Origin: Colwellia sp. BRX10-3
GTDB taxonomy: Bacteria > Pseudomonadota > Gammaproteobacteria > Enterobacterales > Alteromonadaceae
Length of the DNA stretch: 64,000 nucleotides
Direction: 5' to 3'
Assembly (NCBI RefSeq): GCF_014077505.1
Contig: NZ_JACGWA010000005.1
Coordinates: 162,828-226,827, forward strand
Shown: positions 32,761 to 42,401 of the stretch, piece after piece
Layout: each line of letters starts with the position of its first letter
How positions within the stretch are numbered: the first letter of the stretch is position 1
Notes under the pieces: model-generated
The model's database searches: none
What the model was told of the DNA's origin: nothing
The model's input: only the letters and a program-made list of their open reading frames with translations
Position numbers and translations under genes: made by a program

Positions 32761-33731
32761 AGCCCAGGCCTTAAGCTAACTTCACCACCGTATACCGGAC
32801 TAACTTGGCCATTAACCTCTAACATTAATGCGCCTTGTGCATTAATGCCTCGACAAATACCTCGAGTAACTTTTTCACCGGTAATTAAAGCAACAGGCTT
32901 ATTAAAGTAAAAATCTTGTGTTTGCCACTGTGCCACCATAGTGTTAATGCCTGTTTCACTATGTACTTTTAATCGTTTAAGCAACGCTGAAATAATGTTT
33001 GCCGCTAAAACATTTCGATCAATGTCGACACCCAGTGCACTCGATAAATCAATCCAAGGTTGATCGACTAATCCTGCACTTTTTTCTGGCATTTTAATAT
33101 TTAAGCCAATACCAATAACACAATGGCAGGGCTCCATCGCTTGTCCTTCAAGATCAATTAAAATACCCGCAAGCTTTACGCCATTATAATAGATATCATT
33201 TGGCCACTTCAATTCAACATCAACTTCGTATAGTGATTTTATAGCATCACTCACCGCTAGTGCAGCAACAACACTTAAACCCATGGCAGCTGACATGCCT
33301 TGTTCTAAATACCAATACATAGATAAATAAATATGTGAGCCAAAAGGAGAAATCCATTGTCGGCCTCTTCGCCCTCGACCAGCACTTTGATATTCGGCAA
33401 TGCACACTTGACCCGGCACATTTTGGTTAGGTAAACGGCGCATTAAATAACTATTGGTGGAATCTATTAAGTTATGCACTTCTACTTTCGCGCTGGTATT
33501 TTGCTCGGCTAATTGTGCCACTATCAGGTTTTCATTAAGCAGTTCTATCGGCTGAGCTAAGCGATAACCTTTACCTGTGACACTAAAAATATCAAAACCC
33601 ATTTCCTGCAAGGCATTAATATGTTTTGAAATTGCCGCTCTGCTGACACCTAATTCTTCTCCTAAAGCTTGGCCAGACAAAAACTCACCTTTAACCAGTT
33701 TTTTTATCAACTGCTCACGAATTGCTTTCAT
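32757..33731 (-). CDS. birA: Bifunctional biotin-[acetyl-CoA-carboxylase] ligase / biotin repressor
   Basis: 324 residues from the ATG at 33731, which overlaps the murB stop as TAATG and has AGGG 8 bases upstream; a GTG three codons earlier is an alternative. The N-terminal winged helix (LGVSRAAISKHINALQEMGF, about residue 26-45) indicates a DNA-binding BirA. The ligase domain has the adenylate loop AGRGRRGRQW and KWPNDIYYNGVKLAGILID. The C-terminal SH3-like cap is present. It attaches biotin to AccB and represses bio genes; none of those is in the window. Confidence 0.95.
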   Translation of the reverse strand: MKAIREQLIKKLVKGEFLSGQALGEELGVSRAAISKHINALQEMGFDIFSVTGKGYRLAQPIELLNENLIVAQLAEQNTSAKVEVHNLIDSTNSYLMRRLPNQNVPGQVCIAEYQSAGRGRRGRQWISPFGSHIYLSMYWYLEQGMSAAMGLSVVAALAVSDAIKSLYEVDVELKWPNDIYYNGVKLAGILIDLEGQAMEPCHCVIGIGLNIKMPEKSAGLVDQPWIDLSSALGVDIDRNVLAANIISALLKRLKVHSETGINTMVAQWQTQDFYFNKPVALITGEKVTRGICRGINAQGALMLEVNGQVSPVYGGEVSLRPGL

Positions 33732-34762
33732 TATTGACACCCTGTGCTTGCAATACTTAGCTCACCATCTTCACCGATAAACCGCACTTCAGGCACCAAG
33801 TGGATGTTAAATTTAGCCATAATTTTTTCCTGAATATAGGCCGACAAAGCAACAATATGCTGGCCATGCTTACTGTCATAGTTAATGATCACTAGGGCTT
33901 GATTCTCATGCACACCGACACCCTCATGGCGATAACCTTTAAGCCCTGCTTGCTCAATTAGCCAACCAGCAGCTAATTTTATTTCACCATTAGGTTGCCG
34001 ATAAAAAGGCATTTGAGGATAATTTTGCTGTAGAGCGTTAAAAAAATCTTCATTGATGATGGGATTTTTAAAGAAGCTACCCGCATTAGGTAATTGTTTA
34101 GGCTCAGGTAACTTTGCTTGGCGAAGCTGTATAACTTTTGCCATTATTGCCTGCGGAGTTATCGGGAACGCGAGGTCGTTTAACCCTTGATAACTGTCTA
34201 CTGCCCGCCATGCTTTTGGTAATAAAAAATGCACATGGGTAATAATACCTTTACCGTTTAATGTTTGTTTAAAAATACTGTTACGATAACCGAATTGACA
34301 CTCAGCGTTGGTAAAACTTATCAGCTTTTGTTGAACAAAATCAAACCAAGTTACACGTTCAATAAAATCACTGACTTCAATGCCATAAGCACCAATATTT
34401 TGCACAGGTGCGGCACCGACACTACCGGGGATCAAAGCCAAGTTTTCTAAACCGTACATACCACTATCAATACAAAACACCACCAAATCATGCCAATTTT
34501 GCGCGCAAGCCGCACTGACCTGAAAATATTCATCACTTTCAGTGACCTCTATACCCATTAGGCTAGGCTTGATAATAGTCGGTGCATTCTCTTGACAAAA
34601 TAAGGTATTAGTCCCTTCGCCAAGAATGTAAGACTTCGCGGCTTTTTCAATTGATATTTCAGCGAGCTCTTTTAAAGTCGATGGAAAGAGTACTTCAGCC
34701 GTTACGACAGGTACATTAAAGCTATTGAACGTTTGTAAGGAGAAGTTGGTACGTATTTTCAT
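33731..34762 (-). CDS. murB: UDP-N-acetylenolpyruvoylglucosamine reductase
   Basis: 343 residues, type I MurB as in E. coli. It has the FAD-binding GEGTNTLF segment (about residue 48-55), IPGSVGAAPVQNIGAYG (about residue 106-122), and NAGSFFKNP near residue 225-233 with the catalytic serine. It reduces the enolpyruvyl group to lactoyl in UDP-MurNAc synthesis in the cytoplasm. First gene of murB-birA-coaX, the common gammaproteobacterial order. Confidence 0.96.
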   Translation of the reverse strand: MKIRTNFSLQTFNSFNVPVVTAEVLFPSTLKELAEISIEKAAKSYILGEGTNTLFCQENAPTIIKPSLMGIEVTESDEYFQVSAACAQNWHDLVVFCIDSGMYGLENLALIPGSVGAAPVQNIGAYGIEVSDFIERVTWFDFVQQKLISFTNAECQFGYRNSIFKQTLNGKGIITHVHFLLPKAWRAVDSYQGLNDLAFPITPQAIMAKVIQLRQAKLPEPKQLPNAGSFFKNPIINEDFFNALQQNYPQMPFYRQPNGEIKLAAGWLIEQAGLKGYRHEGVGVHENQALVIINYDSKHGQHIVALSAYIQEKIMAKFNIHLVPEVRFIGEDGELSIASTGCQ

Positions 34763-34832
34763 AACAGTGACTATTAAAGATTTGTTCTATTGTACGCAAA
34801 AATAGCTAAGGCATAAACTGTATTAGGTATAG

Positions 34833-36992
34833 TTAACCGCGCTTTCTTGAGGCGAGCTTAATAATATTGCTACGATCGTTATAATATTTATTCTGATATT
34901 TATCAGTATCAATATTTTCACTGTGGTTAATCACTACGCCTTCAATAGGTGCATTAACCTGTTTCAGCATTCTAAGACCTGCAGATATTTGTTCTCGCTT
35001 GGTCTTATTCCCGTGCACAATATAGATAACGCTATCGACTAATTTAGAGATAATAACCGCATCACTAACGGCATTTACAGGGGGGGTTTCAATAATAATT
35101 CGATCGTAAAAATTACCAAACACTTTAATTAGCATATTAAAGCGCTTCATTGATAGAAACGCCAGTGGATTAGCCGGTGTAATGCCAGAAGTCAAAATAT
35201 CTAACTTGACATTTTTATCCCGAATAATACATTCATTAATTTGATGTGTTTTAGCCAGTAAATTAGAAAGCCCAGGACGATGTTCACTTAAATTCATATT
35301 TTTTGCGATAGTTGGATGGCGCATATCAGCTTCAATTAGCAGCACCTTTTCCATCTCACTAAACGAGCGAGCAAGATGAAGTGCAACCGTGGATTTACCT
35401 TCATTAGGCACAGAAGAGGTTACAGCAATTATTTTAGGTGGCGTTTTTTCACTGTTAAATAATAAGGCCGTTCGCAAGGTTCGTATGGCTTCGGTAAAAC
35501 GATTGTCCGTAATGTAGTTATCTTCTTTTCGCTCACGGGTACTCGCCTTAATTTTTGGTAAAACGGCGAGAATAGGTGCTTCATTAAAATTATCCAATTT
35601 GCGACGAGAATTTAGCGTATCCATTAATAATTCACGCATGATAATAACAAGAGAAATTAGAAAAATTGAAAGTACAAACGTCAGTGCTATAACCAACACT
35701 TTATTCGGTGCAAATTGGCTTTTAGGCACTGTTGCCTTATCAATAAAGCGTACATAAAAATTCGCTTTATAGTTGCCCATGGCATCAGCTTCTTTTAAGC
35801 GCACTAAATAGTTATTATAAAGCTCTTTATTGGTATCGACTTCACGGGTTAACTGCGAAAATTTATTTTGTAAGCGACTTAATCGCAGATAATCTTTTTT
35901 CGCTATGGCTAGGCGTTGCTTAGTGCCGTCGACCCTTTCAACTGCACTAAAATATTCTTTTTCGATTGAAATAACAATATCGTAAACTTGTTGTATAATA
36001 CGTTTTTGCAACGACATTAACTCAGCATTAACAGCAATTATTTTAGGATGTTTGGGGCCATAACGCTGCGACAATTCAACCATCTTACGTTCAATTATCT
36101 CTTCAGCTCGTCGCAGTTGCATTAATGTAGCGTGACTACTAATTTCATGCAGATCACTTAATTTATCAATGTCACCCGCGTGCTGCTGCATATCTTGATA
36201 CGAAATGGCCAGGTCATCAGCTAACTTTGCTGCCTTGAGTGATTCAGATGTTAACTCAGTTAATTGAGCTCCAACTAAACCAACAACCCCATGAATATCA
36301 ACAATGCCCTCAGCTTCTCGATATGTTTGTAGCGACAGCTCAGAACTTTGCAATTTTTTCCCAAGCTCTTCAAGTTGATCAACCAACCACTGCGATGTTG
36401 TTTCTTTTGAGGCACTATGTATTTCATCTTGATACTGCAGGTATGTAATACCAACTTGATTAGCTATTTTTTGTGATAGCTGTGCAGAAAAAGACGCGTA
36501 GGATATTTTTACTAGCTCGGTACCAGCAATAGGTGTGATACTTAATTTTTTTTGAAATTGGCTAACAACTTCGCTCACTTCTGGAGTAGAGCTTCGTTTG
36601 CCTATTTGGGAAAAAACAGCCCACTTTTCGTTATATTTTCCGCTATTAAACTCTTCATGCTGAACAAGATTGAGCTGAGATATCACCCGCTCAGCAAACT
36701 TACGCGAACGCAATAATTCAAACTGTGTTTGAATTTGCTCTTTACTCGCGTTTGATTCATTAAAGGCATCATTAATAGATAGGGTATTTGCTGGCTTATT
36801 GGTGCCAATTTGTAAAATTGCCGTCGCTCGATATGAGGGTTTAAGTAATGAAAGGTAAAAAGCAGCGAAGAAAGTCATCACTAGTGTAAAAAATACAATT
36901 TTCCAACGACGCGACCAAAGCGGCGATAAAATTTCTTTTAAAGCCACTTCTTCGTTTATGGAAGTCAGGTTTTTATTTTCTAATGTATTCAA
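34833..36992 (-). CDS. Polysaccharide co-polymerase with tyrosine autokinase domain (Wzc-like)
   Basis: 719 residues. The Wzz-type N-terminal part has membrane segments at about residue 33-53 and 428-450 with a long coiled-coil periplasmic region between them. The C-terminal bacterial tyrosine kinase domain has Walker A SSVPNEGKSTVALHLA (about residue 525-540), Walker A' VLLIEADMRHP, and a short tail with tyrosines in DKYQNKYYNDR. Such proteins control chain length and export of capsule or exopolysaccharide. It overlaps the export-protein gene upstream by four bases. No glycosyltransferase, flippase or polymerase gene is near. Confidence 0.92.
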   Translation of the reverse strand: MNTLENKNLTSINEEVALKEILSPLWSRRWKIVFFTLVMTFFAAFYLSLLKPSYRATAILQIGTNKPANTLSINDAFNESNASKEQIQTQFELLRSRKFAERVISQLNLVQHEEFNSGKYNEKWAVFSQIGKRSSTPEVSEVVSQFQKKLSITPIAGTELVKISYASFSAQLSQKIANQVGITYLQYQDEIHSASKETTSQWLVDQLEELGKKLQSSELSLQTYREAEGIVDIHGVVGLVGAQLTELTSESLKAAKLADDLAISYQDMQQHAGDIDKLSDLHEISSHATLMQLRRAEEIIERKMVELSQRYGPKHPKIIAVNAELMSLQKRIIQQVYDIVISIEKEYFSAVERVDGTKQRLAIAKKDYLRLSRLQNKFSQLTREVDTNKELYNNYLVRLKEADAMGNYKANFYVRFIDKATVPKSQFAPNKVLVIALTFVLSIFLISLVIIMRELLMDTLNSRRKLDNFNEAPILAVLPKIKASTRERKEDNYITDNRFTEAIRTLRTALLFNSEKTPPKIIAVTSSVPNEGKSTVALHLARSFSEMEKVLLIEADMRHPTIAKNMNLSEHRPGLSNLLAKTHQINECIIRDKNVKLDILTSGITPANPLAFLSMKRFNMLIKVFGNFYDRIIIETPPVNAVSDAVIISKLVDSVIYIVHGNKTKREQISAGLRMLKQVNAPIEGVVINHSENIDTDKYQNKYYNDRSNIIKLASRKRG

Positions 36993-37507
36993 AAAAAACT
37001 TTGCTCAATTTCTATGATATCGTCCGGCAAAATCGCACTGGAAACATTAGCTTCAAATATCGCTTTTTTACCATCCACTAATCTGGTGATATTCCACGAC
37101 GACTTTGACGCTCTTGCTGCTAACCCACCGGCGATAGCTATGGCTTTATCTAGTGTTAAATCTTCCTGAAAGGGGTAACCGCCGGGGCGCTTAACTTGTC
37201 CATGTATAAAAAAAGGTCGGTACATAACTATTGAAACAGTCACTTGAGGATCAATTAAATAATCGCCTCGTAAGCCGTTTGCTATTTTATTTTCTAAAAT
37301 TTTTGACGATAAACCTACTACCTTAATATCAGATAAAAACGGAAATGAAATAACACCTGACTTATCAACTTTAATATTGGTTGTTAAATCTGCCTCGCCA
37401 TAAACTGTGATTTGGATCTGATCCCCAGCACCTAATTTATAATCACCTGCTGTTACATGGCCAAGAAAAAACAACAAGAAAAACATCAAAAATCGCATAC
37501 TTTTCAT
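36989..37507 (-). CDS. Short periplasmic polysaccharide export protein (OPX family)
   Basis: 172 residues, less than half the length of E. coli Wza. A signal sequence (about residue 1-20, ending HVTAG) is followed by a Poly_export domain (GAGDQIQITVYGEADL) and one SLBB-like domain (FIHGQVKRPGGYPFQEDLTL). There is no lipobox cysteine and no C-terminal membrane helix, so it must rely on another protein to cross the outer membrane. The barrel protein gene directly upstream is the likely partner. Role: export of a surface polysaccharide. Confidence 0.88.
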   Translation of the reverse strand: MKSMRFLMFFLLFFLGHVTAGDYKLGAGDQIQITVYGEADLTTNIKVDKSGVISFPFLSDIKVVGLSSKILENKIANGLRGDYLIDPQVTVSIVMYRPFFIHGQVKRPGGYPFQEDLTLDKAIAIAGGLAARASKSSWNITRLVDGKKAIFEANVSSAILPDDIIEIEQSFF

Positions 37508-37672
37508 CCAACTAAGTTACAAATTGTAACATTACCTTCTAGCTAATTACTATTTTTACCCATAACTAACATTTTCATTTAAATCAGCATGTTTAATACA
37601 ACCAAAATAAACATCTAAACAGTTAAGTAGAATTCATTTCAGTAGGACTTTCTTCAATTAAAAATCCATTAA

Positions 37673-38836
37673 CTAAAGGTTAACTTTGACAGTTAACCCT
37701 ACTCTATTATGTAAGTAGTCAAACTTATCGGCACTGGCCTCCAATGACTTATAGTGATAATTCAACTGTAAGCTCAATCTGTCACTATACTGGTAATCTA
37801 ACGTTAGTGTAGAAAATACATAATCTTCTTTTTGAGTATTCTGGGGACTGATAAATTTTTCACTATTAATACCTACTGTGGCTAACACATTCAAATTTTC
37901 ACTAAAGGCATGTTCAAGATCTATTTGATGGGTTTGAGCTAAACGGTAACTACTAATTAATCGGTAGCTTTCATCAAAGTTACGCTTTGATCGAATATGC
38001 ACTTGGGTGAAATCAGAAGGACGCCAAATATAATCAAACCGCCACTTAAAGGCATCGTCGTCACTTAATCGGTTATCGTCAAATTTCAGTTGCTGATAAC
38101 CCACTAAAAAATTAAGCTCACTGATTACCGTGGTATACCACTTAACACCGACTAAACCGGCAAAACTATCTCGGTTAATTATCGGATTGTTTGGGTATTG
38201 AGTGTTTTTGTAATCAATATCAAAGGCTAGAAATGTTTTACCTGATAACAAATAATCAAAACTTGATTTAACGTTCAGTATTTCTGTATCTAGTCGGCGG
38301 GTATCTGCTCGGCGAGTAGTAAATTCGTTTTCATTATAAGTAACTTCGAAATTTAATTTACCTTGTGATTCTAGTGTGCCGTATTCATAGCCAATACTGG
38401 CACCAACATTCTCTTTTTCATCACCCTTAGATAAAGTTTCAGCCTCACCTAAAGATAAGCCCGTGCCTCTATAATTATAGCTATTAAGCCAGAGAGCTGA
38501 CATATAAAGTCGTTGATTTTGGCTAAACTTAAGTTGATATTTAGGAATAATGGTGAAATCAGTATGATCATCATTATCAAATTTATTGAAAAAGTATGTA
38601 GCAAGTTTGGCATCAAAATTAAATGCTGATTGTTGACTTTTTGACGTTAAAGCTAAATCAGACGATAAGCTATAATAAGCCGTACCTTGCTCATTATCAG
38701 CTTGATACAGAAAATTATCTATGTAGCCCGCTTCAGAAGCTAAGTTGAACGCGACATTGTTATCTAATTCAGCCAAAACTGAAGTGCTAAATGCGCAATA
38801 AATGACACACACAGCGACGAGCCGAGAAAAATTCAT
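37673..38836 (-). CDS. Outer-membrane beta-barrel protein, probable polysaccharide export partner
   Basis: 387 residues with a signal peptide (about residue 1-22, ending VLAELDN) and then a series of alternating amphipathic strands with many aromatic and polar residues, ending in LTVKVNL, typical of outer-membrane barrels. It resembles the exopolysaccharide barrel proteins found beside short OPX proteins (VpsM and Myxococcus types), but I cannot align it here. The gap to the OPX gene is 165 bases, so they may have separate translation but one transcript. Confidence 0.75.
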   Translation of the reverse strand: MNFSRLVAVCVIYCAFSTSVLAELDNNVAFNLASEAGYIDNFLYQADNEQGTAYYSLSSDLALTSKSQQSAFNFDAKLATYFFNKFDNDDHTDFTIIPKYQLKFSQNQRLYMSALWLNSYNYRGTGLSLGEAETLSKGDEKENVGASIGYEYGTLESQGKLNFEVTYNENEFTTRRADTRRLDTEILNVKSSFDYLLSGKTFLAFDIDYKNTQYPNNPIINRDSFAGLVGVKWYTTVISELNFLVGYQQLKFDDNRLSDDDAFKWRFDYIWRPSDFTQVHIRSKRNFDESYRLISSYRLAQTHQIDLEHAFSENLNVLATVGINSEKFISPQNTQKEDYVFSTLTLDYQYSDRLSLQLNYHYKSLEASADKFDYLHNRVGLTVKVNL

Positions 38837-39004
38837 ATCTCAAATTTGCCTATTTTTATTATTATTATGCGGACGAATAAATTAATCCGATTGGCATTTT
38901 AGCCGTTTATAGTACTTAGTATGCACAAAAACAAATTCTATTGAAATCATTTGTTATAATTTTGTTACTGAAATTATACATGGGCTCGCCAGTATTTTAT
39001 AGGC

Positions 39005-39030
39005 TAAAAAAAGCAACCGTTGCGGTTGCT
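39005..39030 (-). terminator. Rho-independent terminator of the arg operon
   Basis: On the minus strand AGCAACCG-CAA-CGGTTGCT is a perfect 8-bp stem followed by a run of seven Ts. It starts 25 bases after the argA stop codon and separates the arg operon from the export module downstream. Confidence 0.92.
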
Positions 39031-39055
39031 TTGATTTCAAGATTAACAAAACTCA

Positions 39056-40363
39056 TTAAATTACTTTAGTAAATGCCTTAGATTTTCGCTGAATATTATA
39101 CATTTTTTGCTTACCTTCTGGTAAGTTTTCAATAGCTTGTTCGCTGTAACCTTGCTCAATGAACCAGTGAGCACTTACTGTAGTTAAGACAAAAATTGAG
39201 CTAAGATTTTTTCTTTTAGCCGCCTGTTCAAGCGCTTGAATAAGACGAATCCCGCGATTACCTCCGCGATAATCTGGATGAATGACTAAACAGGCTATTT
39301 CACCTGATTTTGCCTCTAGATATGGATAAAGTGCCGCACAAGCAATGATAACATCTTCTTTTTTAATTACCGTAAAGCGATCTATTTCGATTTCGAGTAA
39401 CTCACGTGAACGTTTAACAAGTACACCTTCTTCTTCCAATGGTGCTATTAGCTCTAATATACCACCAACATCATCAATACTAGCAGCTGACAGTTGCTCT
39501 TGATGGTCTTTGGCAATTAAAGTTCCTGCGCCATCACGGGTAAAAAGCTCTTGTAGCAAAGCACTATCACTGGTGTAACTTACACTATGGCAACGCTCTA
39601 CGCCCTGCTTACCACATTGAATAATGGCTTTTAATAGTAACTGTTGAACATGATTTTTTTGCTCTGCAAGTAACTGGCTAACAGTCGCCACACCACAACT
39701 TCGAATTAACGCGCCTTTTTTATCAAGTAATCCGGCTTGTTCTGTCAGTGTTATTAGCTTATCCGCCTTTAACGCTATCGCTGTTTGTGCCGCCACATCT
39801 TCTAACGCTAAATTAAAAACCTCACCCGTTGATGAATAACCAACCGGCGATAGCAATACTATTGAACCAAAATTCAATTGAGTATTAATACCTTCAGCAT
39901 CAATTCTGCGCACTAACCCGGTATGTTTAAAATCAATACCGTTGCGCACACCTATAGGTTTAGCAATAACAAAATTACCTGTACTGACCCGAATTTGCGA
40001 GCCGTGCATAGGGGAGTTCACTAAGCCCATGGTTAACAGCGCTTCGATATGAATTCGCAAAGAACCTGTGGCATCTTTTACTACCGATAAAGTTTCAGCG
40101 TCGGTAATACGGACATTATCTTCAATTTGTTGTGGTATTGCGCGAGCAGTTAATCGTTCCTCGATTTGTACGCGCGCGCCATGCACCAAAACTAACTTAA
40201 CCCCCAAACTTCTTAGCAAGGCAATATCATGAATGATATTAGCAAAATTTGCGTGTTGAATAGCCTCACCACCAAACATAAGCACAAAAGTTTTACCACG
40301 ATGAGCATTTATATAGGGCGCAGCATTTCTAAACCACTTTACATTGTTTTCATTACTATTCAT
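39056..40363 (-). CDS. argA: N-acetylglutamate synthase (amino-acid kinase fold plus GNAT)
   Basis: 435 residues, the classical ArgA layout. The amino-acid kinase domain comes first (FVLMFGGEAIQHANFANIIH; VKLVLVHGARVQIEERL; arginine-binding region), followed by the GNAT acetyltransferase (CLVIHPDYRGGNRGIRLIQA, about residue 358-377). It makes N-acetylglutamate from glutamate and acetyl-CoA, the first step of arginine synthesis, and is usually feedback-inhibited by arginine. It is the last gene of argCBFGH(A)-argA. A second acetyltransferase domain, fused to ArgH, is just upstream. Confidence 0.95.
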   Translation of the reverse strand: MNSNENNVKWFRNAAPYINAHRGKTFVLMFGGEAIQHANFANIIHDIALLRSLGVKLVLVHGARVQIEERLTARAIPQQIEDNVRITDAETLSVVKDATGSLRIHIEALLTMGLVNSPMHGSQIRVSTGNFVIAKPIGVRNGIDFKHTGLVRRIDAEGINTQLNFGSIVLLSPVGYSSTGEVFNLALEDVAAQTAIALKADKLITLTEQAGLLDKKGALIRSCGVATVSQLLAEQKNHVQQLLLKAIIQCGKQGVERCHSVSYTSDSALLQELFTRDGAGTLIAKDHQEQLSAASIDDVGGILELIAPLEEEGVLVKRSRELLEIEIDRFTVIKKEDVIIACAALYPYLEAKSGEIACLVIHPDYRGGNRGIRLIQALEQAAKRKNLSSIFVLTTVSAHWFIEQGYSEQAIENLPEGKQKMYNIQRKSKAFTKVI

Positions 40364-40419
40364 GACATCTGATCACTAATAACATTACTTATATCAACAT
40401 TAATCACTAGGCTAAAACG

Positions 40420-42381
40420 CTACAGTTTTTCTGCACAGCGATTAACAATATATTCCATGGCAACTTCGTCTTCAGGATCCTTATGCGGACTTTGCTCACT
40501 GTCTTCTATAATGTTGTCGGCTAAAGAGTTTTTATCAATTAAGTTAAAGCCGAGTTGCTGAAAATAGTTCGGAATATATGTCAGGACAATAATTTTTTGT
40601 AGTTGCATTTGGTGAGCAAACTCTAACAAATATTGCACAAGCGCCTGCCCTTGACCTTGACCATGAGCGGTTTTATCAATCACCAATGTACGAATTTCTG
40701 CGAGGCCTGTTTGGTAAATATAAAGTGACGCACAACCGACAACCACACCCTCAACCTCAGCAACAACGAAGTTTTGCACAGCGTGAATAATATTATCGCG
40801 ACTACGTGGCAGTATTTCCCCGCGTTCGGCCCAGTAATCGACTAAAGCCGAGATACTGTCAATATCTGACATTCTTGCTCTACGTACCGACATAGCGGCT
40901 GCACGCTGGGCATTTAGACGTTGTTTAACTTGTTTTAAGGTTAAGTTAATTTGTGTTTTACTCGGTGCCCCTAAAACTTGCGTATTCAAGGTATCTTGAT
41001 TGTCAGATAAAAGATTACCTGACTGTACTTCTGCTAACGCTTTCTCAACTTGCTGGCGAGACGTGCCACCTATTGCGCCGCGCTTATCTAAGCATGATTC
41101 AATCGATAAATGTTGGTAAACATCTTGCTCGATTCTGTCACTAAACTTTTGTAGTTCCGCAATGGTGAAGTCTTCCAACGCGTGTCCTGCATCGATAGCC
41201 GCTAACACAACTTCACCGACAATATGATGCGCTTCACGAAAGGGAATATCTTTACTCACAAGGTAGTCAGCGAGCTCAGTAGAATTTGCATAACCTTGTT
41301 GAGCTGCTGCTAACGTGCGCGCACGGTTAACTGTTAAGCCTTCTGCAACTAATACTGCCATTTGCATACATTCTTGCCATGTATCAAGGGCGTCAAATAA
41401 ACCTTCTTTGTCTTCTTGCATGTCTTTATTATAGGCAAGAGGTAAGGCTTTCATGGTCATCATCATACCGGTCAATGAACCCATCACTCGGCCAGCTTTA
41501 CCACGTAATAGTTCACAAGCGTCTGGGTTTTTCTTTTGTGGCATTAATGACGAGCCTGAGCTAACTAAATCGCTCATTTCAACAAAACCGGCTTCACCTG
41601 AATTATAAAAAACCAAGTCTTCAGCAAAACGCGATAAATGCATCATGCTAATACTTGCCGTCGATAATAATTCAATCACATGATCACGGTCTGAAACTGC
41701 ATCTAAGCTGTTGAGTGTTGCGCTGCGAAAACCAAGATTATGGGCCAGTTGCTCACGATCAATAGGGTATGCCGTACCTGCTAATGCTCCAGAGCCTAAT
41801 GGTGAAGTGTCGGCACGATATAAAGCGTCTTTTAGACGACCGATATCACGGTTAAACATTTCAACATAAGCCAAACACCAATGACCAAAAGTTATTGGTT
41901 GCGCTCTTTGCAAATGGGTATAGCCTGGCAACACGGTATTACGTTCACGTTCAGCAAGATCTAACATTGCCTGTTGCAAGTTTACCAAAGCATAAAGTAA
42001 ATCACTGCCAGTTTCTTTGCACCAAAGTTTTAAGTCTGTGGCAACTTGGTCATTACGGCTGCGACCTGTGTGTAACTTCTTACCTAAATCACCGGTTTTT
42101 TCAATTAGGTTAATTTCTACCCAACTGTGAATATCTTCAGCATCCGACGCTAAAATTTGCTTCGGGTTTTCTTCAACTGAAGCTTTTAGCTCTAATAATG
42201 CTGCTTTTAATTCTTTAAATTCTGCTTGGCTTAACACATCAACCGTAGTTAATGCTTCAGCCCAGGCAATTGACCCAACAATGTCTTGCACCGCCATACG
42301 ATAATCAACAGGTAAAGAGTCATTAAACTTTTTAAACTGTACACTAGCTTGCTCTTTAAACCGTCCGCCCCATAATGCCAT
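40420..42381 (-). CDS. argH: Argininosuccinate lyase fused to N-acetylglutamate synthase domain, ArgH(A)
   Basis: 653 residues, about 190 more than ArgH alone. The lyase part has the superfamily signature [16 protein letters not shown] (about residue 271-286) and the HTGRSRNDQ segment. A linker at about 455-495 leads into a GNAT domain ([20 protein letters not shown], then [20 protein letters not shown]). ArgH releases arginine and fumarate; the fused domain matches the short NAGS described in Moritella and some other marine gammaproteobacteria. The same operon also encodes a full ArgA. Confidence 0.95.
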   Translation of the reverse strand: MALWGGRFKEQASVQFKKFNDSLPVDYRMAVQDIVGSIAWAEALTTVDVLSQAEFKELKAALLELKASVEENPKQILASDAEDIHSWVEINLIEKTGDLGKKLHTGRSRNDQVATDLKLWCKETGSDLLYALVNLQQAMLDLAERERNTVLPGYTHLQRAQPITFGHWCLAYVEMFNRDIGRLKDALYRADTSPLGSGALAGTAYPIDREQLAHNLGFRSATLNSLDAVSDRDHVIELLSTASISMMHLSRFAEDLVFYNSGEAGFVEMSDLVSSGSSLMPQKKNPDACELLRGKAGRVMGSLTGMMMTMKALPLAYNKDMQEDKEGLFDALDTWQECMQMAVLVAEGLTVNRARTLAAAQQGYANSTELADYLVSKDIPFREAHHIVGEVVLAAIDAGHALEDFTIAELQKFSDRIEQDVYQHLSIESCLDKRGAIGGTSRQQVEKALAEVQSGNLLSDNQDTLNTQVLGAPSKTQINLTLKQVKQRLNAQRAAAMSVRRARMSDIDSISALVDYWAERGEILPRSRDNIIHAVQNFVVAEVEGVVVGCASLYIYQTGLAEIRTLVIDKTAHGQGQGQALVQYLLEFAHQMQLQKIIVLTYIPNYFQQLGFNLIDKNSLADNIIEDSEQSPHKDPEDEVAMEYIVNRCAEKL

Positions 42382-42401
42382 GGCTAAATTCCTCTACCTT
42401 T

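Noticed and set aside
38973..38978. TATAAT upstream of the outer-membrane barrel gene as its promoter
   Set aside because: No -35 box at a proper distance, and the region is so A/T-rich that a second similar hexamer lies nearby; too weak to annotate.
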